In this document: positions 50,983 through 58,885 of the stretch, piece by piece
Layout of the letters: each line of letters opens with the position of its first letter
How positions within the stretch are numbered: the stretch's first letter is position 1
Assembly: GCA_963659365.1 (NCBI GenBank)
Contig: CAVKTI010000003.1
Location: 1-64,000 of the forward strand
DNA length: 64,000 nucleotides
Direction of reading: 5' to 3'
Source: W0P28-013 sp963659365
GTDB lineage: Bacteria > Bacteroidota > Bacteroidia > Bacteroidales > Paludibacteraceae
Program-made: the position numbers and the translations under genes
The notes under the pieces: model-generated
Told to the model about the DNA's origin: nothing
Database searches by the model: none
The model's input: the letters and a program-made list of their open reading frames with translations, nothing else

Positions 50983-51975
50983 GTGAAAATAGCCGACATA
51001 GAATTTCGCCAGTGGCCGCTCTTTCTCGCGCCGATGGAAGATGTTACCGACCCTGCGTTTCGCCTGCTGTGCAAACGGTTTGGTGCCGATTTGGTCTATA
51101 CCGAGTTTGTGAGTGCCGATGCGCTGGTGCGCAGCGTGAAACGCACCGAACAGAAACTGACCATTCTGCCCGAAGAACGCCCTGTGGCGATACAAATCTA
51201 CGGTCGCGACACCGCCACGATGGTCGAAGCAGCCAGAATCGTGGAGCAAGCCAAGCCCGATATTTTGGACTTGAATTTCGGCTGCCCTGTGAAAAAAGTG
51301 GCGGGCAAAGGCGCCGGTTCGGGTATGCTGCGCGATGTGCCGAAACTGCTCGAAATCACGCGCGAGGTGGTCAAAGCAGTGCGTGTGCCAGTAACGGTGA
51401 AGACGCGCCTCGGCTGGGACGACAGTTCCAAAATCATCGTCGATTTGGCCGAAGCGTTGCAAGATTGCGGCATTCGGGCGTTGGCCATTCACGGCCGCAC
51501 ACGCGCACAGATGTACAAAGGCGATGCCGATTGGACGCTTATCGGCGCAGTGAAAAACAACCCACGCATGCACATTCCCATCGTTGGCAATGGCGATATC
51601 ACTACGGCGGAACAGGCGCGCCAAGCGTTCGACCGTTACGGTGTCGATGCGGTGATGGTGGGGCGCGGCGCTATCGGGCAACCGTGGATTTTCGAGGAGA
51701 TGCGCCATTTTCTCGACATAGGCGAACGGCTGCCACGCAAAACTTACGCCGAACAGGCCGCCATCGTCAAAGAGTATATCGACCGCAGCATTGCTTGGAC
51801 GGGCAACGAACACAGCGGCATTGTGCATAGTCGCCGCCATCTGGCCGCCACGCCGCTGTTCAAAGGCATCGACCACTTTCGCCCGACGCGCATCGCACTG
51901 CTGCAAGCCGAAACACGCGACGCACTCTTTGCGCTCATCGACAACATTCCATCGCAATACAACCTGACATGGTAA
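50983..51975 (+). CDS. dusB: tRNA-dihydrouridine synthase
   Basis: A 330-residue FMN enzyme that reduces uridines in tRNA D-loops. Motifs are LAPMEDVTDPAFR, LDLNFGCPVKKV with the catalytic Cys, KTRLGWDDSS, IHGRTRAQMYKG and GRGAIGQPW. GTG start at 50983 gives the family N-terminus VKIADIEFRQWPLFLAP and agrees with the promoter. The 3' end overlaps lgt by 7 bases. Confidence 0.95.
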   Translation: MKIADIEFRQWPLFLAPMEDVTDPAFRLLCKRFGADLVYTEFVSADALVRSVKRTEQKLTILPEERPVAIQIYGRDTATMVEAARIVEQAKPDILDLNFGCPVKKVAGKGAGSGMLRDVPKLLEITREVVKAVRVPVTVKTRLGWDDSSKIIVDLAEALQDCGIRALAIHGRTRAQMYKGDADWTLIGAVKNNPRMHIPIVGNGDITTAEQARQAFDRYGVDAVMVGRGAIGQPWIFEEMRHFLDIGERLPRKTYAEQAAIVKEYIDRSIAWTGNEHSGIVHSRRHLAATPLFKGIDHFRPTRIALLQAETRDALFALIDNIPSQYNLTW

Positions 51976-52781
51976 CCCACTCGCTACACATCGTTTGGCC
52001 GCTCTCGCCCGAAATTGGCGAAGCGTTTGGCATCACCTTTCGTTGGTACGGCGTGCTTTTTGCGGTCGGGCTATTTTTGGCGGGCTGGTATCTCTATGCC
52101 AATTTCAAAAAACTTGGCCACACGCAAAGTCAGTTCGAATCGCTGCTGATCTATCTGTTTGTGGGCATTTTTGTGGGCGCGCGACTGGCGCACTGCATTT
52201 TTTACGAGCCGCAATACTACTGGGCGCACCCGCTGGAAGTGCTGCTGCCCATCACCGTGCAACCCGATGGCAGTTGGGAGTTTTCGGGCTACCACGGCTT
52301 GGCGAGCCACGGCGGAGCGGCTGGCGTGGCGGTGGCGCTGTGGCTCTTTTGTCGGCGCTACAAGGTGCGTTTTTGGCCGCTCTCCGACATTTTGGCCATC
52401 GCCACCATGCTAGCAGGCGCATTCATCAGATTGGGAAATTTGTGCAATTCGGAGATTGTAGGCGCACCCACCGATGTGCCGTGGGCGTTCGTCTTTCCGC
52501 TCTACGACGCTGTTCCGCGCCACCCAGCGCAACTCTACGAAGCGGCGTTCTACCTTGCGCTGTTTGTTGTACTGGCCGTGTGGCGTGCCAAAACGGTCAA
52601 GCCAGCGGGCTTCTTTTTCGGCGTAGTGCTGCTTTTGGTCGGCATTTTCCGCTTTGCTATCGAATTTCTGAAAGAGGTGCAATCGCCCTTCGAGCGCACC
52701 ATGACCCTCGACATGGGGCAGTGGCTCAGCCTGCCGCTCATCGTCCTCGGCCTCGCACTGCTGCTGCTCCGCAAGCGATGA
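51969..52781 (+). CDS. lgt: Prolipoprotein diacylglyceryl transferase
   Basis: A 270-residue inner-membrane enzyme that transfers diacylglycerol from phosphatidylglycerol to the lipobox cysteine, the first step in lipoprotein maturation. Seven membrane segments. The family signature GAFIRLGNLCNSEIVG and the essential His region LASHGGAAG are present. At least six lipoprotein genes in this window would depend on it. Translationally coupled to dusB. Confidence 0.96.
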   Translation: MVTHSLHIVWPLSPEIGEAFGITFRWYGVLFAVGLFLAGWYLYANFKKLGHTQSQFESLLIYLFVGIFVGARLAHCIFYEPQYYWAHPLEVLLPITVQPDGSWEFSGYHGLASHGGAAGVAVALWLFCRRYKVRFWPLSDILAIATMLAGAFIRLGNLCNSEIVGAPTDVPWAFVFPLYDAVPRHPAQLYEAAFYLALFVVLAVWRAKTVKPAGFFFGVVLLLVGIFRFAIEFLKEVQSPFERTMTLDMGQWLSLPLIVLGLALLLLRKR

Positions 52782-53121
52782 TGCGGCAAAGCCGCAATTT
52801 CATAATTTCGAGACCTCCTCTTATCCCCCAAAGGGGGAGGTTTGCTGCGCGCGGTTTGTATAGTTTCTATGTTTCTAAGTTTTTGCTACGCAAGATTTTT
52901 GCTACGCTCAGCATAGTTCAAACAAGTTTGACTCTGCGCTCGCTAATCGCAAAAATTCTCGCGCTACGCGCTGTTTCTGTGTTTCAGGTTTCAGGTTATC
53001 GGTAATCGAAAGGCCTAAATTATTGTTCATTATTCATTATTTATTAAAACAGTAGAGCCGTCACAGTGTGGCGGCTCTACGATCTATGTTCTATCTTCTA
53101 TGTTCTTAAAATCTCGTCTTG
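52782..53121. repeat. Intergenic repeat mosaic
   Basis: No gene. ATCCCCCAAAGGGGGAGG element (52807-52850), GTTTCTATGTTTCTAAG words, a diverged copy of the repeat found at 1-45 (about 52882-52965), TTATTCATTATTTATT words, the GTAGAGCCGTCACA palindrome (53052-53080) and a TTGCTACTTAACC word touching the stop of the next gene. Confidence 0.8.
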
Positions 53122-54405
53122 CTACTTAACCGCAATTTTCTGCGTTTGGTCGCCGAGTTTTACGATGTAGATGCCGCTGGTGAGTGCGCCGTTTTGGCTG
53201 GTTACCTCCATGCCGCTAACGGTGAAGATGCGGCCCGCAGCACCGATACCCTCGATGGTGCCACCATTGGCGTAGATGCCCGACAACTCGGGAGCAACAA
53301 GAGCCGTAGGAGTGGCCTTGGTAATAATCTTCAGAGAACCACCAGCCGATGTTTCGTAAGTGGCGTTGTATTTGGTGATGTCGCCAACAACCTCTACAAA
53401 GTCGCCTACACCTGCTGCTTTGGCAGCGTCGTCGACAGGAACAACACGGTCTGCCTCAAATACTTGGCCGCCGTCTGCTGCATCGGCCAACCATACCGAT
53501 ACATTGCCATAGGTGTCATCATACGCAGTAGCAACCTCCGTTACATAGCCGCGAATGACATACATGCCACCAGCCGCAATCTCGTTGTTGGCCGAAACGG
53601 CTTGGGCTTTCTCTACGGCTTGGGCGCAAGTAATCACAGTGGCCTCTTTGGCAGTGATGACGCAAGTGGCTGTAACGGTCGGGGTGGTTTTAGAGGTAAC
53701 GGTGATGTTTGCTGTGCCAGTGGCAGCCACAATGGTAACCTTGCCATTTTGGGTAACCGTGGCAACCGCTTCGTTGTCCGAAGCCCATGCCCAATCATCG
53801 GTTGCATCGGCTGGTGTAGGCGTAGCGGTGAGCGTTACATACTTGTACTGCTCCAACGCCAACACCGTTTCACTCAAAGCAACTGCGGTAGCATTGACAG
53901 CTGCCTCTAGGTCTTCATTAACGCCCCAAACCACACAACGACCTGCAGATGTGCTTGTTGAGGATAGAGTGATTGTAGCACCTGCTGTATTGCCGTCAAT
54001 TTTTACTTTGCAGAAATACGCATCAGTTACATCTCCGGAAAAAGTAAATGGTGAACTACCAGTTATTCCATCATCGGCTGTAAGTTCCCAAGAAGCAGGA
54101 GACAAAGTAACACCAGATGTTTCTGTTGTAATGCCCAGAGTGCATTTTTTGTCCTTCCATGCGGCAGCATGAAGATACAGAACATTTTTTTCTGCTGTTA
54201 CCGTGACAGTCATCGTTCCTGTTTTGTCTTTTGTTCCCAACTTCATAGCATCATACTCCGTGTTATCAATTTTAACCTTTGCTGTAGAACCATTAGTCCC
54301 AGCCTTCATAGTTGCATTACTCGTATAGACTTTCGAGTAATCAGTTGCGGCAAAAGCCACTGTTGTAGCGCACAAGGCTGCTACGAGAAAAGATAATTTT
54401 TTCAT
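53122..54405 (-). CDS. Secreted multi-domain protein with Ig-like and OB-like domains and T9SS signal
   Basis: A 427-residue exported protein: signal peptide (1 to about 20, VAFA), and an N-terminal beta-rich domain (about 22-165). A Big2-like Ig domain (about 168-255: VALSETVLALEQYKYVTLTATPTPADATDD ends there) and an OB-fold-like domain (about 260-355: GMYVIRGYVTEVATAYDDTYG ... GDFVEVVGDITKYN) come next. A type IX sorting tail (about 360-427, SGIYIVKLGDQT) completes it. No catalytic motif seen. The OB-like unit resembles that before the sorting tail of the M6 protease. The last Lys and the TAG stop belong to an AAGTAGCAAGACGAG repeat word. Likely a surface or released binding protein. Confidence 0.82.
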   Translation of the reverse strand: MKKLSFLVAALCATTVAFAATDYSKVYTSNATMKAGTNGSTAKVKIDNTEYDAMKLGTKDKTGTMTVTVTAEKNVLYLHAAAWKDKKCTLGITTETSGVTLSPASWELTADDGITGSSPFTFSGDVTDAYFCKVKIDGNTAGATITLSSTSTSAGRCVVWGVNEDLEAAVNATAVALSETVLALEQYKYVTLTATPTPADATDDWAWASDNEAVATVTQNGKVTIVAATGTANITVTSKTTPTVTATCVITAKEATVITCAQAVEKAQAVSANNEIAAGGMYVIRGYVTEVATAYDDTYGNVSVWLADAADGGQVFEADRVVPVDDAAKAAGVGDFVEVVGDITKYNATYETSAGGSLKIITKATPTALVAPELSGIYANGGTIEGIGAAGRIFTVSGMEVTSQNGALTSGIYIVKLGDQTQKIAVK

Positions 54406-54944
54406 GATAAAAAGAATTAAAAAGTTAATAAATAAAAAAGTTGATTAGTTGATTAGTTGATAAGTTGATAAGAAGTTTATCAAGTTTATAAAGTTGCGCT
54501 GCGCGCGTTTCTATGTTTCTAAGTTTCTATGTTTCTCGCGCTGCGCGCTGTTTCTGTGTTTCTAGTTTCTGTGTTTCTGCTTCGCAAGATTTTTGCTCCG
54601 CTCGGCATTGCTCAAACGAGTTTGGCACTGCACTCGCTTATCGCAAAAATTCTCGCGCTGTGCGCTGTTTCTGTGTTTCTCGCGCTGCGCGCTGTTTCTA
54701 AGTTTCTAGTTTCTGTGTTTCTCGCGCTGCGCGCTGTTTCTATGTTTCTTGCGCTGCGCGCTGTTTCTAAGTTTTTGTGGAATTGTTTCGGACGCACTCG
54801 GTGCGTCCCTACTTTCACACTTTTACACTTTCAGACTTTCAAACTGATTTTGTCTATGCTCTATCTTCTATGCTCTTAAAATCTCTTCTTGCGACTTGCT
54901 ACTCATATCTTGCGACTACATTGTCAATTATCAATTAATTGCAT
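54406..54944. repeat. Long repeat-word array
   Basis: No gene. 54420-54480: GTTGATTAGTTGATAAG words. 54489-54775: six or more alternations of CTGCGCGCTGTTTCT and ATGTTTCTAAGTTTCT words, broken at 54578-54665 by the dispersed repeat also seen at 1-45. 54789-54812: the GGACGCACTCGGTGCGTCC palindrome. 54813-54920: CACACTTTTACACTTTC and TTGCGACTTGCTACTC words. An open frame through this stretch is a translation of the repeats only. Confidence 0.85.
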
Positions 54945-55229
54945 CTACATGCCAAAGAGTTTTGCGTGTGTGCCCGTTCTGACGAGTAGGAGCAGTTGTA
55001 TGTGTGTTGTGTCTTCTTTGCGGTAAATGAGCAGCCAGTCGGGTTCTATGTGGCATTCGCGAAATCCTTCTAAATTGCCGTGTAGTGCGTGGTCGCGGCA
55101 TTTTGCAGGTAGTGGTTCGTCGCAGGCAAGTGTGTGTATTATTTCGTCGAGTTTCTGTTCGGGCAGTCGTTGTTTGCGTGCGGCTTTCAGGTCTTTTTTG
55201 TATTGGTTTGTGATGGCTATTTCTCTCAT
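54945..55229 (-). CDS. RelE/ParE-superfamily toxin, YafQ-like
   Basis: A 94-residue protein. The N-terminus ITNQYKKDLKAARKQ, central PLPAKCRDHALHGNLEGFRECHI and C-terminal DWLLIYRKEDTTHIQLLLLVRTGTHAKLF match YafQ-type mRNA interferases of type II toxin-antitoxin systems. The conserved late His and Phe are present. Its start overlaps the antitoxin stop by 4 bases. Confidence 0.9.
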   Translation of the reverse strand: MREIAITNQYKKDLKAARKQRLPEQKLDEIIHTLACDEPLPAKCRDHALHGNLEGFRECHIEPDWLLIYRKEDTTHIQLLLLVRTGTHAKLFGM

Positions 55230-55447
55230 TTCACGGCGTTTTTGTATTCTTCGAATGTTTTGCAGTGTATGATTTTGCCGCTTTTTATTTCGTCGATGGC
55301 TTTCAGTGTTTTTTCAAAGTTTTTGTTGCGTGTTTGTGTTTTTGTGTTCGGCTCTACCACAGCAAAAAGTTTCGAGGCCAGCACTGTGTCGATAAGTTTT
55401 TGTGCAAAGCCGTTCCGTCCGTTATATTCGAGTGTTATTGTAGCCAT
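55226..55447 (-). CDS. Antitoxin of the YafQ-like toxin
   Basis: A 73-residue protein upstream of the toxin and overlapping it by 4 bases. The N-terminal TITLEYNGRNGFAQKLID and the C-terminal IKSGKIIHCKTFEEYKNAV resemble small Bacteroidetes antitoxins. No clear HTH or ribbon-helix-helix, so how it binds DNA is unclear. No consensus promoter in the repeat-filled region upstream. Confidence 0.82.
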   Translation of the reverse strand: MATITLEYNGRNGFAQKLIDTVLASKLFAVVEPNTKTQTRNKNFEKTLKAIDEIKSGKIIHCKTFEEYKNAVK

Positions 55448-55718
55448 GTTATCAGTGTGAAAGTGTGAAAAGTGTGTAAAGTGAAAAGTGTATAAAGTGT
55501 GCGAAGTTAAAAAATTCTGTTGAATTGTTGAACTGTTGAAGCAAATTTTTATTTCTAATTTCTGGTTTCTAATTTCTAATTTCTAATTTTCGGTAGCCTA
55601 AACGCCTAAATCTTCAAATAAAACACTTTTTACTTTCAACTTTATAGACTTTCAAACTAATTTTGTCTATGTTCTATGTTCTATCTTCTTAAAATCTCGT
55701 CTTGCTACTTACTTCTTG
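55448..55718. repeat. Intergenic repeat mosaic
   Basis: No gene. GTGAAAGTGTGAAAAGTGTG words, TTGTTGAATTGTTGAACTG words, TTTCTAATTTCTGG words, ACTTTATAGACTTTC words, and CTTGCTACTTGCTACT words that run into the dinD stop. Confidence 0.7.
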
Positions 55719-56612
55719 CTACTTGCTACTATTTGTAGTGTCCGCCCTTTTTGATTTAGGCAATTTGTTGGACGATTTTTCAATTGTTTTTTGGTTGTTT
55801 GCTACGCGTCTTTCTACCTTTTTAATGTCTTCCGATGGTGGTAAATTTTCGGGTGTTATACCGCGTTGTTTCAGCATTTGGCGCACGCTTGCATTGTTTT
55901 GTTGGTGTTCAATGGTTATCGACCGTTCGCCGTATAAATCTTTTTCTTCGACATTGAAATTTGTCATTTCGGTTGCAAGATTTTTGGCGGCGATAGTCAA
56001 TGTTGGCAAAAAATCCGCAAGTGGGCGTGTCGATTTCACCCCGAGCCGTCGTTTCATATCTTCGGTTGTATGGCCGCCAAACAACACAGTATCGCCTTGG
56101 GAGCGAATTCGGCCATAGCCTTTGTCGTCGACGCCACGCTGGTAGATGTTTTGCGACAACTGTTTCTCCGACGAGCGCAGCCTTGCTCGCGTTTCCAAGC
56201 GAGAAACCTGCTCCAAATGTTCCGCTATCAATTCTGCCTTTCTTGTTTGCACAGCAAAATATCCCTGCGCAAAGGCTATTTCCTCTTTCTTTGGGTCGCC
56301 ATTTTGTGCTATCAGGTAGCAGGCAAAACGCGTGAGCATATAGTCGGTTATCTCGCGTTGTGCGCCGCTGCCCAACGATACCATTTTCGTAACCTCACGA
56401 AAATGGTCATCTACGCTGATATTCTGCGACTTACAAGATTGCGCTGCACGCTTAATGGCAACATCAAAATTTTCCCAACGACTGTAACCAAGCAGCGTTT
56501 GGAGTTCGCGTGCAAACCAAACCTCTACGGTTATTTCGCCATCTTCGCTTTGTATCGTGTGCATGATAGCGTCAAAATCTGCCTTATGCCGACTTATGCT
56601 TTTGAGGTCCAT
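55719..56612 (-). CDS. dinD: DNA damage-inducible protein D-like
   Basis: A 297-residue protein like E. coli DinD, a SOS-induced protein reported to act on RecA filaments. A BRO-N-like N-terminus (VEVWFARELQTLLGYSRWENF) and the family block YQRGVDDKGYGRIRSQGD are seen. The C-terminal tail NSSK and the stop TAG are encoded by the TAGTAGCAAGTAGCAAG repeat word. Such genes in Bacteroidetes commonly sit in accessory regions, as here between a toxin-antitoxin pair and a DUF3990 cassette. Confidence 0.88.
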   Translation of the reverse strand: MDLKSISRHKADFDAIMHTIQSEDGEITVEVWFARELQTLLGYSRWENFDVAIKRAAQSCKSQNISVDDHFREVTKMVSLGSGAQREITDYMLTRFACYLIAQNGDPKKEEIAFAQGYFAVQTRKAELIAEHLEQVSRLETRARLRSSEKQLSQNIYQRGVDDKGYGRIRSQGDTVLFGGHTTEDMKRRLGVKSTRPLADFLPTLTIAAKNLATEMTNFNVEEKDLYGERSITIEHQQNNASVRQMLKQRGITPENLPPSEDIKKVERRVANNQKTIEKSSNKLPKSKRADTTNSSK

Positions 56613-57051
56613 ATTGCTAGATTTTTATTCTATTGCATGGCAAAGTTACACTATTTTTCCGACCCACGCAACCTATTTTGCCACAATTGCAACGATTCAG
56701 AATTTTAGGGTTTCAAGACCCCCTCTAATCCCCCAAGGGGGAGGTTTGCTGCGCGGTAGCGCAGCAATTTCAAATTACAGATTTCAAAATTTCAAGTTGC
56801 GCAAAAGTCATTGTCTTTGTTTTCGTCTTGGTCATAGCCCCCTTTCCCGTTTCCCCCAAAAGGGGGAAAAGCCACGCGCCCAAAATGCTACTGAAATTTT
56901 AATTAAATAATTGGAAATTAGATAATTAGATAATTAAAAAGTCTTTTGTCTTTATTCTTTATTCGTCGGGCGTGGCATACCGCGCCCCTACTTTCACACT
57001 TTTACACTTTCAAACTTTCACACTCTCTTGCTACTTGCGACTTATATCTTG
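56613..57051. repeat. Intergenic region with left 163-bp repeat and palindrome
   Basis: No gene. It holds the left copy of the 163-bp direct repeat (56711-56873), AATTAGATAATTAG words, the GGGCGTGGCATACCGCGCCC palindrome (56967-56991) and ACACTTTCAAACTTTC and TTGCTACTTGCGACTT words. Confidence 0.8.
56711..56873. repeat. 163-bp direct repeat, left copy, flanking the DUF3990 cassette
   Basis: Base-for-base match to 58068-58230 except two substitutions (CATAGCC against CGTCGCC) and the loop of an internal hairpin: GCTGCGC-GGTA-GCGCAGC here (56748-56765), GCTGCGC-TACC-GCGCAGC there. The loop is the reverse complement in the other copy. It also contains CCCCCAAGGGGG and CCCGTTTCCCCCAAAAGGGG elements found elsewhere. 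Confidence 0.9.
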
Positions 57052-57261
57052 CTACTTCATTGTCAATTCATTCTGGTATTCGTCGAGAATGTAGGCTGGG
57101 CTTTGGAAATAGAGTCCTGTTTCGGGTTTCGATAGTGCTCCGAATGTGCGCGAGGTGTAGAATGCGTCCATTGCTTGGCGCATCGACATACCTTGCTTGT
57201 CTATCAGCAAGCCGATTACATCGCAAGTGAGCGACTCTATCATAAATGTTTCTTTGCTCAT
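57052..57261 (-). CDS. Small third protein of the DUF3791/DUF3990 cassette
   Basis: A 69-residue protein with MSMRQAMDAFYTSRTF and TGLYFQSPAYILDEY. Similar small proteins follow DUF3990 genes in other Bacteroidetes and Firmicutes. Its start overlaps the DUF3990 stop by 4 bases, so the two are coupled. The last codons and the TAG stop lie in an ACAATGAAGTAGCAAG repeat word. Probably a toxin-antitoxin-like component; role unknown. Confidence 0.75.
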   Translation of the reverse strand: MSKETFMIESLTCDVIGLLIDKQGMSMRQAMDAFYTSRTFGALSKPETGLYFQSPAYILDEYQNELTMK

Positions 57262-57728
57262 TCTCTTTTCAACAATTTGAGTGCCTGCTCTGTACCAAAT
57301 AGATACTGAATTGTTACTGTATGATATTTTATCTCTTCCAAAAATTGTGCTTTTGTGATGATTCCTTCGGTGTATCGTCGAATTTGGAATCCTACTGTGT
57401 CGTCGGCTATTGGCCCGATCACCACATCGTAGTTGTGTGCCGAGCGCCGCTCTTTGTATTGTCGATTTAGGAGTACGAAATCGGCCCACTCTTCTGTGTA
57501 TGCGTCGAATTGGAGCACGCGCAGGGCATGTAGTTCGTTTTCGTCGCATCTGTAGCGCTGTACTATTTCTGCGCCTTCGCCATACTGTCGCAATTTTCGT
57601 TGTGCTTGGCGCATTGCCACCTGCCTATCGGGCGTAAGGTAGAAGCCAAAGCCAAAATCTTTGCCTGCGCGGCTTTTTGCTAGGCATATCGCTGCAAAAT
57701 CGATATTTGTGCCGTGATAGAGAATCAT
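57258..57728 (-). CDS. DUF3990 family protein
   Basis: A 156-residue protein with LYHGTN at the N-terminus, DFGFGFYLTPDRQVAMRQA, and DYxxxxGPIADD near the middle, all DUF3990 hallmarks. The HG...YLT pattern is reminiscent of ADP-ribosyltransferase-fold proteins, and these genes come in cassettes with DUF3791 genes that look like toxin-antitoxin systems. Activity not shown. The gene is 98 bases downstream of the DUF3791 gene and coupled to the following small gene. Confidence 0.88.
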   Translation of the reverse strand: MILYHGTNIDFAAICLAKSRAGKDFGFGFYLTPDRQVAMRQAQRKLRQYGEGAEIVQRYRCDENELHALRVLQFDAYTEEWADFVLLNRQYKERRSAHNYDVVIGPIADDTVGFQIRRYTEGIITKAQFLEEIKYHTVTIQYLFGTEQALKLLKRE

Positions 57729-57826
57729 GTGAGATTCTTAAAATTCTACGCTTTTATATTTTCCTTTGCGAGTACTAATTTCTGTGTTTGGTTGTGGTGT
57801 CGTTCCTATAAACTTTCGGCAATAAC

Positions 57827-58048
57827 CTATAAATTTCCGCCCATTCGTTTGCAATATATAGTCAAATCTTCCACTGCTTGGTCGAACGAAAGAGTGTGTT
57901 CTACATCGTAAAATTCGTCAACAAAATCGAGCCCTTTGTTTTGTCGCAGGTATAGATACGCCTGTTGCGCCGTGATACGGTGTGCTGCAGCAAACTCCGT
58001 TATCAGTGCAATCGTATATTCCAACCTATCTTTGAGCGATTTTGGCAT
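57827..58048 (-). CDS. DUF3791 family protein
   Basis: A 73-residue helical protein. EYTIALITEFAAAHRITAQ, then AYLYLRQNKGLDFVDEFYD, and HTLSFDQAVEDLTIYCKRMGG match DUF3791, the usual upstream partner of DUF3990. First gene of the three-gene minus-strand cassette. It is followed on its 5' side by the right 163-bp repeat, so any promoter would lie in that repeat. Confidence 0.85.
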   Translation of the reverse strand: MPKSLKDRLEYTIALITEFAAAHRITAQQAYLYLRQNKGLDFVDEFYDVEHTLSFDQAVEDLTIYCKRMGGNL

Positions 58049-58067
58049 AGTTTTCAGAATTTCAGAA

Positions 58068-58230
58068 TTTCAAGACCCCCTCTAATCCCCCAAGGGGGAG
58101 GTTTGCTGCGCTACCGCGCAGCAATTTCAAATTACAGATTTCAAAATTTCAAGTTGCGCAAAAGTCATTGTCTTTGTTTTCGTCTTGGTCGTCGCCCCCT
58201 TTCCCGTTTCCCCCAAAAGGGGGAAAAGCC
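58068..58230. repeat. 163-bp direct repeat, right copy
   Basis: Same orientation as 56711-56873, 97-98 percent identical by eye. The hairpin loop at 58112-58115 is TACC, the inverse of GGTA in the left copy. Together the copies enclose the complete DUF3791/DUF3990 cassette. Confidence 0.9.
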
Positions 58231-58707
58231 TTTTGGTCTCTAACCTCTCACCTATAAACTATAAACTTTTTGGGGTTATTTGTTGAACTGTTGAAGCGTT
58301 TAATCGTTGAATTGTTTCGGACGCACTCGGTGCGTCCCTACTTTCACACTTTTACACTTTCAAACTGATTTTGTCTATGCTCTATGTTCTATCTTCTTAA
58401 AATCTCTTCTTGCTACTTACTACTATCATTGTTCAATTGTTTCCGCAAATGTAGCGCATTATTTCGTGTCGCACAAATTATTTTGTATGTTGTGCAGCAT
58501 AAAATAGTGTGATAGTATGAAAGTGAAAAAGTTTGTAAAGTAGGGACACGGCACACCGCATACCTACAATTTACAGATTTTCGAATTTTTGAATTGACGG
58601 ATTTTTCCCAATAACCCAATCTGCAAATCAACAAAAAAAACGGGCGCACTCGGTGTGCACCTTTCAAATTTTTACACTTATTTCGTTGATTCTGGTTTTT
58701 GTGTGAA
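58231..58707. repeat. Intergenic repeat mosaic
   Basis: No gene. TTGTTGAACTGTTGAAGCG words, the GGACGCACTCGGTGCGTCC palindrome (58317-58341), CTTGCTACTTACTACT words, a diverged GTAGGGACACGGCACACCGC palindrome (58540-58567), and AT-rich sequence without frames. Confidence 0.75.
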
Positions 58708-58881
58708 TTACAGCGTTTCGGAAAGTGCAATGAGGCATTTCCGACATAAGCAATCGCTGTATAGTTGTTGCAGTTGCTGGCGCTGGCGTGGACTGAAGGC
58801 TACGCCAGCGCATTGGCAGTGTACGATGTCGTCGTGGCGGCAGTCGAAAGTTGCTCCGCAGCGTGGGCAGGTTTTGGTCAT
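58708..58881 (-). CDS. Small cysteine-rich CWC-family protein
   Basis: A 57-residue protein with KTCPRCGATFDCRHDDIVHC, CAGVAFS and CLCRKCLIAL, matching the cysteine-rich CWC family. About eight cysteines suggest zinc or iron-sulfur binding. The ATG at 58881 is chosen because the longer frame runs antisense into the transporter. It lies 4 bases after the EamA gene and is probably cotranscribed. Confidence 0.82.
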   Translation of the reverse strand: MTKTCPRCGATFDCRHDDIVHCQCAGVAFSPRQRQQLQQLYSDCLCRKCLIALSETL

Positions 58882-58885
58882 GGCA

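Noticed and set aside
54489..54775. Possible CRISPR array
   Set aside because: The repeats alternate at short irregular periods and spacers are themselves repeat words; no cas genes are nearby.
54513..54879. Overlapping frames translating as RNLETARSARNTET-like or FLALRAVSVF-like repeats
   Set aside because: Pure translations of the intergenic repeat words. They are noted only because the same words do become coding in FtsH.
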